Translations under genes and position numbers: made by a program | The notes under the pieces: model-generated | What the model was told of the DNA's origin: nothing | What the model saw: only the letters and a program-made list of their open reading frames with translations | The model's database searches: none | NCBI GenBank assembly: GCA_030789695.1 | Contig: CM061142.1 | Span: 568,159,281-568,223,280 of the forward strand | DNA: 64,000 bases | Direction of reading: 5' to 3' | Origin: Scilla litardierei | Lineage: Eukaryota; Streptophyta; Magnoliopsida; Asparagales; Asparagaceae | Part shown: one piece after another, positions 22,612 to 33,170 of the stretch | Layout: each line of letters starts with the position of its first letter | How positions within the stretch are numbered: position 1 is the first letter of the stretch

Positions 22612-23115
22612 GCAAGTGGAAAATTTTGTAGAAATAAAAGAAGAACGGCATGGACGGCTCCAGCCCATGTAGATGGCAGATCATGACGAAGCCGACCAAG
22701 ACCGGAACCGAATACGGGGCAGCTGGCATAAAGACACTTGCAGAAACTCCAACACCTGGATGATGAAAGGATAAAGAGGGAAGCGAAGCCCCATTTGAAA
22801 CATCTAGACATACACCCCTACCTCACGAGCCCCAGGAAAACAAATCCTCTCGTCTTGAAATGGGACCCGAACACCATATGAATAAGGGACATAATCCCCC
22901 CTGATTCTCTCGGTGGTGGAATACGAGAAGGTAGAGGCCTCTTCGAGAATCATAGGAGGAACCTCGATTCCCTCAAATCCAAAAGGATTCCCCCGCTTGA
23001 TCAGATCCTTAAATAGCAAACCCTTGCCCTTCTCACGGGACGAGGACGCCCTGACGGTCGCACTAAAATCATTGACATCAGGCGGCAGAGCTCCTATTCT
23101 CAGCGCCCTTGCCAT
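22612..23115 (-). pseudogene. N-terminal piece of the Tat antisense ORF (gypsy-type transposon domain)
   Basis: Minus-strand ATG at 23115 (MARALRIGALPPDVNDFSA). The protein continues with VPYSYGVRVPFQDERICFP and GAREVGVYV. After a stop or frame slip come segments typical of the 'putative gypsy type transposon' family (Pfam Transposase_28 in my memory): MGLRFPL-like, a LEF-type helix, and NSVRVLVGF-like. It ends at the junction with the deleted antisense copia, so the middle of the domain is missing. Such antisense ORFs lie between pol and the 3' LTR in Tat/Retand elements, as here, 390 bp before the 3' LTR. Confidence 0.65.
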
Positions 23116-23505
23116 TAAGCAAGACCAAAAATGGAAGAAGGAAAGGGGATTGCGTTGTGAAAGCTGAAGAAGGGGACGTCGAAGAGGAGACATAGAGAAA
23201 CTCAGCAACTATGAGAGGAATCGAAAGAAAAATCGAGAAGCACGGAAGGAACCTAAAAACCCTGACTTTTTATGTGGAAGGCAGCCCTAAATCCAGACCG
23301 TCTAAAGAAGGAAACACGTCAACATATCCCTGAAGGCGACCCTCTGAATCCCACTTCCAAAAGGCGGGAGAATTAATGGCTCACTACGCCATGATGGACT
23401 TTATTTAATGCGTCGCCTCGACTGACGCGCCTGTCAAATCCACACGAATTACATCCCTCGGACCGAATCGTTAATAGCCAAATGACCTGAGTGATGGGGG
23501 GCGAT
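23116..23505. other. Leader of the antisense ORF and polypurine tract of the Tat-like element
   Basis: No gene is seen. The plus-strand polypurine tract GATGGGGGGCGA (23493-23504) lies directly before the 3' LTR. Confidence 0.55.
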
Positions 23506-24312
23506 TGATACAACCACCCAAAACGGAGCGGGCTGAGCCCAAGGCCCAGGTGGGGGTTGGGCCCAAACCTTAAGACCTCGTAAGCATATCGAATTGCGGC
23601 AGCCCAAGGCCCATGTCAGGGAAACTGCTGACCCTACACGATTGATGAAACTGCTTTCCAGATCGTACCCGCCTTGAACACCAGTCAATACACCATCAAG
23701 ACCACATTCATTCCCCTTGAAGAGACTATCAAAGCGGGTGGGCAGGAAGGGCGAGATGACATGACGCCATAAAGGCGTTAACATGCAAGCTACTATACGA
23801 GGCCGAAAAGACAAAACACCAAAGAATCAAATCTTGAATACTCAGATCTCAGGTACTCCACCTCTCGAGACCTTTTGTCCAACCTTATATTTCTCCTACA
23901 AAGCTCGACCCAAGGACTCGTGTATTGGTTTCTCCGTGAACCATACTCGATCCCACCGAGAATCCTTCAGACAAGTGTTGACTTAGGCATCGGAGGGGAC
24001 TTGGTCGGGACCAAGGTCCGACCCCCTTGACGAGCTCTCTCGTCTATGCAGATCCAAGGAGCCACCAACCAACCAAAGCCACCCTTCGACGCTCCATCAC
24101 TCGGGTCTGCACGCTCCCAAGCCACAGGCCGTGCACCAGGAAGCCGTCATTCTATCGAAGCTACCCTTCGATATATCGATGCACAGATCTGTGTGTTCCC
24201 CCCCAGTGAACGCTCGGATGATCAACCCTGGAGGCCCCACACATACCACGTGACCACGACGACCCCCAGACCTTCAACCTCTCAATCAGTGGTGAGAAAA
24301 CACCCCGAAAGA
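23506..24312 (+). mobile_element. 3' LTR of the Tat/Retand-like gypsy element
   Basis: Starts TGATACAACCACCC after the polypurine tract and matches window bases 1-591 over its last 580 bp. It ends near 24312 (ACCCCGAAAGA versus GAAACA in the 5' copy). Immediately after it the sequence is antisense copia RNase H, so the Tat-like element was inserted into that copia or joined to it by a rearrangement. Confidence 0.75.
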
Positions 24313-26108
24313 TTACTAAACCAAGAAACTAATGATTGACCTAGAAAGTGATAAGCAACACTTGTACTTTTGCGATTAGATTGGCAACCAACAAAATCTG
24401 CATCACTATATGATACTAAATCAAATGAACTTGATTTTGGATAAAATAAACCAAAATCAAATGTATGTTTGATATACCCAATTATCCTTTTGACAACAGT
24501 CAAATGTGATATCTTAGGATCAGATTGATACCTAGCGCATATACATATAGAAAACATAATGTCGGGTGTACTAGTGGTAAGATAAAGTAACGATCTAATC
24601 ATACCTCGATATAATATTTGATCAACACTCTTACCTTTTATATCCTTGTCAAGATTTGATGAAGTACCCATTGGAGTACATTCCTCTGCAGAATTCTCTA
24701 GTCCAAATCATTTGATGAGTTCCTTTTTATATTTACCTTGGTGCATAAATATACCTTCCGTCATTTATTTGATTTGAAGTTTAAGGAAGTAGGTCAATTT
24801 TCCCATGTGACTCATCTCAAATTCATTCTGTATTTCCTTAGAAAATTCTTGACATAAAATATCATTAGTAGAACCAAATATTATATCATCAACATATATT
24901 TGAATGATTATAACATCAGAATCTATGTGTTTGGTGAATAAAGTAGAATCCATCTTTCCAATAGAATAACCAGATTTCAAGAGAAAATTCTTTAATCATT
25001 TATACCAAGCACGTGGTGCTTGTTTTTAACCATATAATACTTTCTTTAACTTGAAAACATGATTTTCCAAACTTTCATGTTGAATCCAGGTGATTGTTCT
25101 ATATAAACTTCTTCTTTTATAATACCATTTAGAAATGCACTCTTAACATCCATTTGATATAACTTAAAGTCTTTAAAACACGCATATGCTAATAACATTC
25201 TAATAGATTCTATTCTTGCAACTGGAGCATATGTCTCATCATAATCTATTCCTTCTTCTTGGTTATATTCTTGTGCAACTAATCTAGCCTTATTCCTAAC
25301 TACTTGTCCATATTCATCTAGTTTATTCTTTAATACCTACTTAGTTCCTATAACGGTATGAACTGAAGGACTAACTACTAATTCACATACACCATTCCTT
25401 TTGGATTGGTTAAGTTCTTTCTGCATTGCTATAATCCATGAGCTATCTTTGCATGATTCAATAACATTCTTTGGTTCAATGGATGAGATAAATGCACAAT
25501 GTGTCATTTGTTTTATTTGTGATCTAGTTCTTACTTTATCAGAAATATCTCCAATAACCAAATCATGTGGATGGTTAGGGACTTCAACAAATGCCTTAGG
25601 AAGACTTGTATTATCAGGAATTGTTTCAGTATTGGGAATAGTAGAATCATAATCTTCATCTAGCTTAATATTTTCTAATGAATTAGTAAGTGGTATTGAA
25701 TCATCTTCATCAATAGGTGTGATAAGGTATAATTTTCATCAAAACTTACATGAAGAGATTCTTCAATACATAAAGTTCTTTTTATTATAGATCACATGTG
25801 CTTTACTACATGTAGAATATCTTACGAAAATACCTTCATCAGCTTTAGAATCAAACTTATCTAATGAATCCTTAGTATTTAGAATAAAACATTTACAATC
25901 AAAAACTTTAAAATACGATACACATGGTATTCTATCATAGAATAATTCAAAACAAGTTTTATTAAGTTGTGGTCTTACCAAAATTCTATTTAAAACATAG
26001 CATGCAGTAGCAACAACTTCTGACCAAAAATGAATAGTATTTTTTTGCAAAATCTTAGAAGAATCAATTTTCTTTGCATTAAGAAATACATGCTTCTTCT
26101 TTTCCAAA
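24313..26108 (-). pseudogene. pol: Integrase end, RT and RNase H of the antisense copia
   Basis: From the right on the minus strand: integrase C-terminal part (VVATACYVLNRILVRPQLN, FELFYDRIPCVSYFKVF), a linker with KVRTRSQIKQMTHCAFIS, RT with [14 protein letters not shown] near 24880, and RNase H with [18 protein letters not shown] near 24390. The frame is broken by several stops and slips. The sequence is close to that of copia 1 at the level of motifs, so the two elements are likely of the same broad lineage. The last third of RNase H is cut off at 24313. Confidence 0.85.
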
Positions 26109-26111
26109 TTA

Positions 26112-27552
26112 ATATCATTACTAAACTATTGGGTTTGGAAGAATGCTTATAGCCTAATCCTAGTCGATGATTAGTAGGATGCTGTACTTTAAGTAATTCA
26201 TCAAGATTATTCTTTCCTTTATTGAACTTATTAATATTAGAAGACAAATCATCATATTTCAATTTTAAAGATGAAATATCCTTATCTACTATAGAAATAC
26301 GAGACATCATATTGTGATTCTCAGATTTGAGAATATCATTTTCATGAACTAATTTAGCATTATGAGAAGATAAAGATTTGTTCTCATTTTAAGATTTTCT
26401 AATGATAATGAAGAAGAAGATAATTCTTGAATTTAATCTCTTAAATCTAACATATAAATCATTAAATGATTCTTGTAGTTCTACATTGTGTAAACTACTT
26501 ACCTCATTATTACCTTGTGCCATAAAGCACATGTGAGCATCTTCTTCATTAGTATGTTTGTTGGTTTCTTCATCATCATCAGAAGATGAAGAATCCCATG
26601 TGGCTGCTAGTGCTTTCTTTCTTTTATCGAACTTCTTATCCTTTCTGAAATTGTTAGATGTTCTCTCTTTGGTTTTAAGGAGTGGACGATCCTTTTTTAT
26701 ATGCACATGCCTGTTACACTAAAAACATAGAGAAGCATCAGTAGTTTTAGATTTCAAATAATTAAACTTACCTTTACGTAGAAACTTTTTGAAGTTTCTA
26801 GTGTTTAATGCCACATTATCATCGTCCATTTCTAAATCATCGGTGCCTGATGATGCGTTGAATGCATGAACTTTCTTCTTTGAGTCTGATTGTTCCTTGC
26901 GATCTTGGAGTTGTACTTTGTAGGCCATCAAGTTACCAACAAGACTTTCAACAGTGAGAGTTGATAAGTCATTTACTTCCTCTATGGCTGTGGTCTTCTT
27001 CTCTCATTCTGATGCCAAGGCACGAAGAATCTTCCTGACTTGTTCTATTTGAGTATATGTCTTATCAAGAGCAATTAAAGAATTTGTGATGTCAGTGAAT
27101 CTAGTAACCATCTATCCAATTGTCTCGTTGTCCTTCATTCTAAATAGTTCAAACATGTGAAGAAGAACAGAAATTTTAGTTTCCTTAACTTTACTAGTTT
27201 CTTCGTGTGTTACCTCGACTGTATGCCCGATATCATATGCCGATTTAGCCTGAGAGATACGATTGAACTCATTCTTGTCCATGGCGATGAATAGTGCATT
27301 CATTGCTTTTGAGTTGTGAGCTGCAATGGATTTGTCAACTGTGCTCCATTAAGCATAAGGAGTTATAGGCTTCTCGTATTAAGTTTCCAACATGTTCCAA
27401 AGTTCATAGTCGATGCTTTGAAGATAGATCGTCATCCTTGTCTTCTTACATGAGTAGTTGGAACCGTTGAATAGTGGATGCCTTGTGGTAGAGTACCCTT
27501 CTGGAAATTGTGATGAAGAAGTTGAATTGTTCGTCGGATAGGTATATGCCAT
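26112..27552 (-). pseudogene. gag: Gag of the antisense copia
   Basis: The minus-strand ATG at 27552 (MAYTYPTNNSTSSSQFPEG) lies just behind the primer site. The gag domain is recognisable (AMNALFIAMDKNEFNRIS, AYDIGHTVEVTHEETSK, HMFELFRMKDNETIG), then a Lys-rich part (NFKKFLRKGKFNYLKSK). The zinc knuckle near 26715 is damaged: it reads CF, stop, CNRHVHIKKD, so its second position and the final Cys are lost. A helical part and FNKGKNNLDELL then HPTNHRLGLGY close the gag. Several stops are present. Directly downstream the sequence jumps to the integrase C-terminus. Confidence 0.8.
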
Positions 27553-27561
27553 TTTAACCTT

Positions 27562-27573
27562 GCTCTGATACCA
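27562..27573 (-). promoter_or_regulatory. Primer-binding site (initiator tRNA-Met) of the antisense copia
   Basis: The reverse complement reads TGGTATCAGAGC, two bases inside the LTR terminus at 27576. Confidence 0.93.
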
Positions 27574-27575
27574 AA

Positions 27576-28929
27576 TGTTGGATCTCCTGGCACACCAAAT
27601 ACACTTGAGGGGGGGAGGGATGAATAGTGTATATCATGACGAAATTGAAAAATTAAAAGTAACTAAAAAATTGCAACAAAAGTGCGAAAATAAATGAACA
27701 CTATCCAGAAAATTCTAAACACAAACACATATATTTATCCTGGTTTGGATCCTCATGATCCTACGTCCAGTCCTCTACTCCATAGAGATTTCAATCCACT
27801 ATAACACTTGCTCCCCGTAAGCAATCAACATACAAAGATGCCAACACTCCCCGTGTTGCAAACTTGTACAATCTATTCAATAAGAGATTCACCAAATAAA
27901 GTAAAGGAAGAGTATGAAACAATATCAGCTGTAGCCTTGATAATGTAGGAATTACAGCGCAAGGTTGGTGATGGAATCTCCAAGGTTCTTGATATGAATT
28001 GTGGTAGAATACTCTTGGAAATTGGACTTTCTAAAGGGGCAAAAGATCTGCAGAGGTTCCCCTATGAAAATCTGAAAATCACACACTTTCTATAAAGAGA
28101 AAGTAAACTTAAGAAAAAGAGAGTGAGTTAATTTTCGTGATTTTTAGACAGGGGTCTGGGGGTTTATTTATAGGCCAAAGAGTTAGTTTTTGAATGTTTA
28201 ACAACTATCTAAATTTTGAAAAAATTCTGAGAAATTTTTGTTCAAATTAGTCGACTAACATGCAGGACTGGTCGGCTAATCTGAATGCTGACTTGGAATT
28301 TGACTGTTGAGATGTCTATCCAGAAAATAACTTCTCAAAACGGTCAATAACTGATATGAATGGCTATAAACTGTCAGAAACTAGCTGTTTGAGGCAGTTC
28401 TAACTTCTATTGGTTGACCATTCTATTTAAATGATAAAACAATTAAAACAACTAGTTAAAAATGATTGGTAAACTAACAAAACCTATTAGTCGACTAGAA
28501 AATTCGAGACTTAGGAATTTCTAGGAAGGTGATCCTAATGACTTAAAAATAAGTCTGACAAAGTTTCAGAATTTTTCGAATTTTTAGTGTTTAAACTGGT
28601 CGACTAGCAGGATGGACTGGTCGACTAATTTGGGTGGTGACTTGATTTTTTGAAGACAAACCCTAAACGACTAAGATCATCATCAAGGCTTTTACATTCT
28701 ACGTATTTGCAAGAGAAAAAATAAAGATTACATCTCCTTCTACAATATACAAAATATCATCGATATGCTTCGTCTTGTAGTGGATGCTTCTTGTAATATG
28801 TAGTCTTGATTATTGTTATATTTGAACGTGCAATATTTGATCTATAAAATCTGCACAAATAAAGTTAGTACACTTAAAATAATATGTTGGTATCATCAAA
28901 ACCATATGCGGAATTGTGAATTTCCAACA
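27576..28929 (-). mobile_element. 5' LTR of the antisense copia
   Basis: 1354 bp. Read on the minus strand it starts TGTTGGAAATTC at 28929 and ends before the primer site. A minus-strand TATA box (TATAAATA) lies at about 28163-28172. Upstream of it, at 28248-28630, are copies of TAGTCGACTA and the variant CTGGTCGACTA. Confidence 0.8.
28248..28630. promoter_or_regulatory. TAGTCGACTA/CTGGTCGACTA motif cluster in the antisense copia LTR
   Basis: Palindromic TAGTCGACTA near 28248 and 28491, and CTGGTC(G/A)(G/A)CTA-type copies near 28269, 28597 and 28617. The cluster starts about 75 bp upstream (minus-strand sense) of the TATA box. Confidence 0.65.
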
Positions 28930-30050
28930 AATGCTTGATTCAAGCTTGGAGGAGGTGCACTTCGTATACCAATTGTGTATTCATCGTATTAATAATCCCA
29001 CCATACATAGTTTTTATAAGCATGGACACTTCGGTGAAAAAAATTTCAGGTGTATATATATATTTTTTCGATTCCTAATCATTTATCTTAATATATGCTT
29101 AGGGTGTGTCTTTAGTGTTAAATCTCATTACAATATGCTTATTGTGATTGTGCCCATAATTCCTAGAATAGAAGTACTCGAAACATGCCTAGGTTATGTT
29201 TTTCTTGGGAACCCATCTTACGCATGTATCTTGGATATTTTAGTTGATGATAATGGTTGGTGTTCTCATAGGGGTTGGATTAACGGCAAGCATATCTATT
29301 ACGGAGGAGTGATGTTGCTTAGCTTGTCATGTTCGAAAATAAAAGAGGGAAGAGACAAAAAAAGAGGAAGAATGAGAATAAATACCGTTCTTCTAGCTAC
29401 ATCAAATAGCCAAGTCCTCGTGCCTCAGGAAGCATTGGGGATTCACGCCGAAAGGTCTAGCTTGGGGAGTGCATTGGAATAAAGATTTTTAGTTGGTTTG
29501 AGCTAGTAGGTCCGATGGGTCCTTCTTGGCCTAATGGCCGAAGGTCGTCTGATCTGAGAGTCATTGACCCAACACTCCTTACAGAAACCAACTAAGAATA
29601 AAAAAAATAATGAATGACTAAAATAAGAAAATGAATGAAGCTAGCAACCTCATGAGTCAAGGAACGATAGCGTGTCGTGATTGCCACCTCCTTGATGGAT
29701 TCAGAACCCATTATACGATACTAACTCTTTCTTGATCCATCACATAATTTTGATTCCCATTCTAATAGCCTATGCGGGATAGATGAAATGTTTAAGGATT
29801 TGAGCATAACGATAGTAATATATATTACATGTTGATTCATACTAAAGATAGAGCTTTAGGCTATGCCTTTATAGATTGATAGGGATTGACGTGCTTATTA
29901 AATCCATAATCTGAAAATTTTCATTTTCCATATATGTATGCTTGTTGTTGTGAAATTCTTAATTTCATTTGTCCCATGCATGCATACCACTACTCTCTAT
30001 TCTCTCTTTGTCTTCCTTGAGGACAAGATAGAGTTTAGCTTGGGAGACTT
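28930..30050 (+). other. Degraded internal 3' end of an older gypsy element, with polypurine tract
   Basis: No gene is recognised. A 188-codon open frame at 28916-29482 starts in the flanking LTR and has no known motif, so I do not call it. The last bases (GAGGACAAGATAGAG followed by TTTAGCTTGGGAGACT) resemble the conserved polypurine region that precedes the 3' LTR in many plant gypsy elements. Confidence 0.45.
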
Positions 30051-31665
30051 TGATGAGTGGATATTTCATATATTTTTAGTGGGGATTATTCATGCACTAT
30101 ATCATACAAACCCCCATTTTAAACGCCACTTTATAATATTTCCATTCCGTTTTACTCCCTGGATGGTTGTGCACGTTTTAGGTTGAACTCCAGCTTAAAG
30201 GAGGTGGATGGAGTCAAATAATCAAAGGAAAGAAATGAGGTGAAGAGATGGAATCAAGAGAAGAAAAAAATGAAGAGGAATTAGCTCCACGCGACCGCGT
30301 GGGGTGATACAAACGATCGCGTAGAGCTAATCGAGCCATAAACATGAAGACATGACCTACATGGTCGTGTGGATTACTTCACATGACCATGTGGAGTATC
30401 ACAGCCAATGGAGCCAGAGGGAGCTAAAAGCACATCCACACACGACCGTTTGACATGGTCGCATGGGCCAATTACGAAGGGCTGATAGCAGATCGATGCG
30501 GTCATGTAGAAATACCAAATGACCGCATCGATCTAATAATTCTATGGGTGCAACGTTCTGTAAATTCCTCCAGATCAATGCGACCACGTTAACTATCCAA
30601 ACGACTATGTCGATCTGTAGCTTCTAAAGATCTTTCGAAGGGCTAGCTATGCACTAAAGCCCACATGAACTTGTGGATCCCCCATACGGTCGGGTCGAGT
30701 GGGGTTTTCTACGAACCCACTAGGGTTTTGGGAGATTATTTAAGCGTGGAAAGCACCATTCTCAGAGGGGAGCTGATGCCTGGATTCATTTTCCACCACT
30801 TTTTCATTTCATTTCTTGTTTTTAGGAGTAGGAGTAGATTAGATTATGTTTCTATCAGTTTTCATTGGTGGATGCACTTAAAATCGTGGATTTTGTATTG
30901 CTACACTTGAGAAGCTAAGTATTTCTTCTTATTTCATATTTTATATGTTTTTGATGTTATCTTACTGTCTTCTTTTTATTCTCTGTATTCCTTAATGACC
31001 TGTGAGTAGTATCTCAATCTAGGGCAGGGTTAGTCTCTTTTATGGATTGCTATGTGTTGATCTTGTTGTTTTGGCTATTGCACCATAGCAATAAGGTTAT
31101 ACCTAGGAAGTTTATTATCCATATACATTTATCTCCTTATATGGATCGCTAACGGAAGTTAGGGTTATTCTAGGGGGTTTAATCCATATGTGCAATCCAT
31201 ACTAATTATGTCGCCAACGGAAGTTGGGGCGTAATGAGAGCTGTCCTAGCATTGACCGAGTTTTCGACCATGAGAGTGGCTGAACAGTGGTTGGGGAGTA
31301 TTGTCGAGCTCCATGCACTCGTCTTATAGCGATGCGCTACGAAAGTAGGCTGGGTACTTGAGAGGTAGCTATGTCATAGCATCACAGAAGTGGGGAGGGG
31401 GGGCATTAGATAACATGATGGATGATCCGATCATAGTATAACAAAAGTGGGGGTAGGTGACATCCTCTAGGTTAGAAAACCTTACCCTAGGATGAATTGA
31501 CAGCCATGCAACGAGTTCATCACTGTGTTCAATCCATATTTGGGTGATACCTATCCATAAAGCCCTTTCATTTATTTTAGTCTCCATATTCTATAAAACT
31601 ATCCACGTATCTAATCACAACCTAGGATTAACTAGTACTCAGTCACACAATCTCTCTTCAGATGA
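30051..31665 (+). mobile_element. LTR of an older gypsy element (right limit approximate)
   Basis: Starts TGATGAGTGG directly after the polypurine-like tract. It contains a cluster of GACCGCG/GGTCG motifs (30293-30618), a TATA-like TTATTTAAG at 30735-30743 and no ORF. Near 31668 there is a possible decayed TGGCGCC-type primer site (AGCGCTATGAGGATG) followed by TGTGCTTGCAG, which would put the LTR end at about 31665. Confidence 0.45.
30293..30618. promoter_or_regulatory. GCGACCGCGTGG-type motif cluster in the older gypsy LTR
   Basis: Repeated short inverted motifs built around GACCGCG/CGCGGTC and ATGACC/GGTCAT (for example near 30293, 30319, 30363, 30382, 30442, 30457, 30497, 30522 and 30580). 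The cluster ends about 115 bp upstream of the TATA-like box. Confidence 0.6.
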
Positions 31666-33170
31666 CCCATTAGCGCTATGAGGATGTTGTGTGCTTGCAG
31701 TTATAAATATCGAGAGCTTTAAATTACATAACACTTTCCACTTCAGAAATGAAAACCCTAACTGATATGAATTCCAGTTCTACCCTTCTACGCGTTTCTT
31801 CTCTCTACTTATATAGCCGGCTTTAGTTCCTAGGGGTTTCTATGGGCATAATTTCCTTCTTCTCTCAAATTTATTTAATCAACGGCTTTGGAGGCTTTGG
31901 AGTATACGCCAGACTTCATTTGAAATTCTTCGGGTCTTCTCTCTCGGCCCTCGTCGGTGAACGATAGATTTACTTACCTAACTTTTTGTTATTTTGTTTC
32001 ATGCACAAAACTTGTTAGAATAAGTTTAGTTCATTAATTCTATAGCTCGGCCTATTAGATATTGAATTGATTAACCTTGAAACTTTGGACATGATGATTC
32101 ATACTAATTTTTTGAGGGACTTTCCCCTCTAAAGTCTTCGTTACATCACCTTTTAGATCTGGCGCTCATCATCGACGATCTGCATACACTTTTCTCTTAG
32201 GTCTGGTTGCCATGTGTACTATATAGACTAGTGGGTTTCAGCCAAACTTTGGCTTTGCCATGACCTTTGATTAAGAACTCTTGCTAACCAACCTATTCTG
32301 GGTTACTATCAACCTACTTTATTGTTGTTATTGACCCGTGTTACTGGTTATGGATTTGTTCTATACATTTCTAACCCAGCCTATTGATGTTGTCGACCTA
32401 ACTGTTAGCACCGACCTGAACTATCATAGTTACTAAACTATTATTGCTTGCCAAACTGATCAGTTGATGTTTATCGACCTGATCTATTGTTGTTATCGAC
32501 CTGATTATTATTACCGACCTAAATTATTGTTACTTATTGACTTGACTTGTGGAGACTTATTGATCTGAACTGTTATTGTCGACTTTACCCTTTATTGCCC
32601 AGACCTCACGTAGTGCTGCCGACCTAATCTGTTGTCGATTCTGTTTACTGATATGCACTGTTGTCTATTATGTTTACCGACCTGTATTTGTGATCTGTAC
32701 TATACACTCTGCTAATTCACATGTACTATATACCAATCATAAATCTAATCCGAACTGTGCTTTTTTCTTTTCGTTAAATTATTTACAATTCTGCAAATGC
32801 TAGATATTACTTATTGAAGATCTGTTTTGGTGCGTACTGTATAGTTGACTTTAATTGATTGTCGAACTGGTTTTCAGATAGAAATTGTGACTGATAATCG
32901 AATTGTCTTAGAGTAGAAGTAGTCCGAACTGTTAAGTTATGGCTAAGTGAGGTAGATGGGATTGTACATAATAATGACATTTTTATGAACTAATGATTTA
33001 CTGATTGAACTGATTGCTATGGCACCGAACTGTTGAGCATAACTCTATCTACATGACTTTGGAGGATAGAAGGCCAAACTAATGAATAGTACCGACATAG
33101 ACTGTACTGAACCAAACTACTGAATAGAGACTGAACTGAACTGCTTGACACCGAGGTTTTGGGAAGCTCA
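31666..33170. other. Unassigned sequence with a degenerate CGACCTGA repeat field
   Basis: No gene is recognised. From about 32280 to 33160 a short degenerate phrase (close to CCGACCTGATCTATTGTTGTT) recurs many times at irregular 20-40 bp intervals. The rest shows no feature I can name; it is probably old transposon DNA. Confidence 0.4.

Larger units (their letters stand above)
24313..28929 (-). mobile_element. Antisense copia element, 5' half plus RT, interrupted by the Tat-like element
   Basis: Minus-strand order from the right: 5' LTR (27576-28929), primer site, gag, truncated integrase end, RT, RNase H. The RNase H stops after LVSWFS at the Tat junction, so the rest of this copia is expected before base 1. 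Protease and the integrase core are deleted between gag and the integrase C-terminus near 26110. Confidence 0.8.

Noticed and set aside
28916..29482. 188-codon open frame on the plus strand
   Set aside because: It begins inside the antisense LTR, shows no known motif and has composition like its surroundings; most likely chance.
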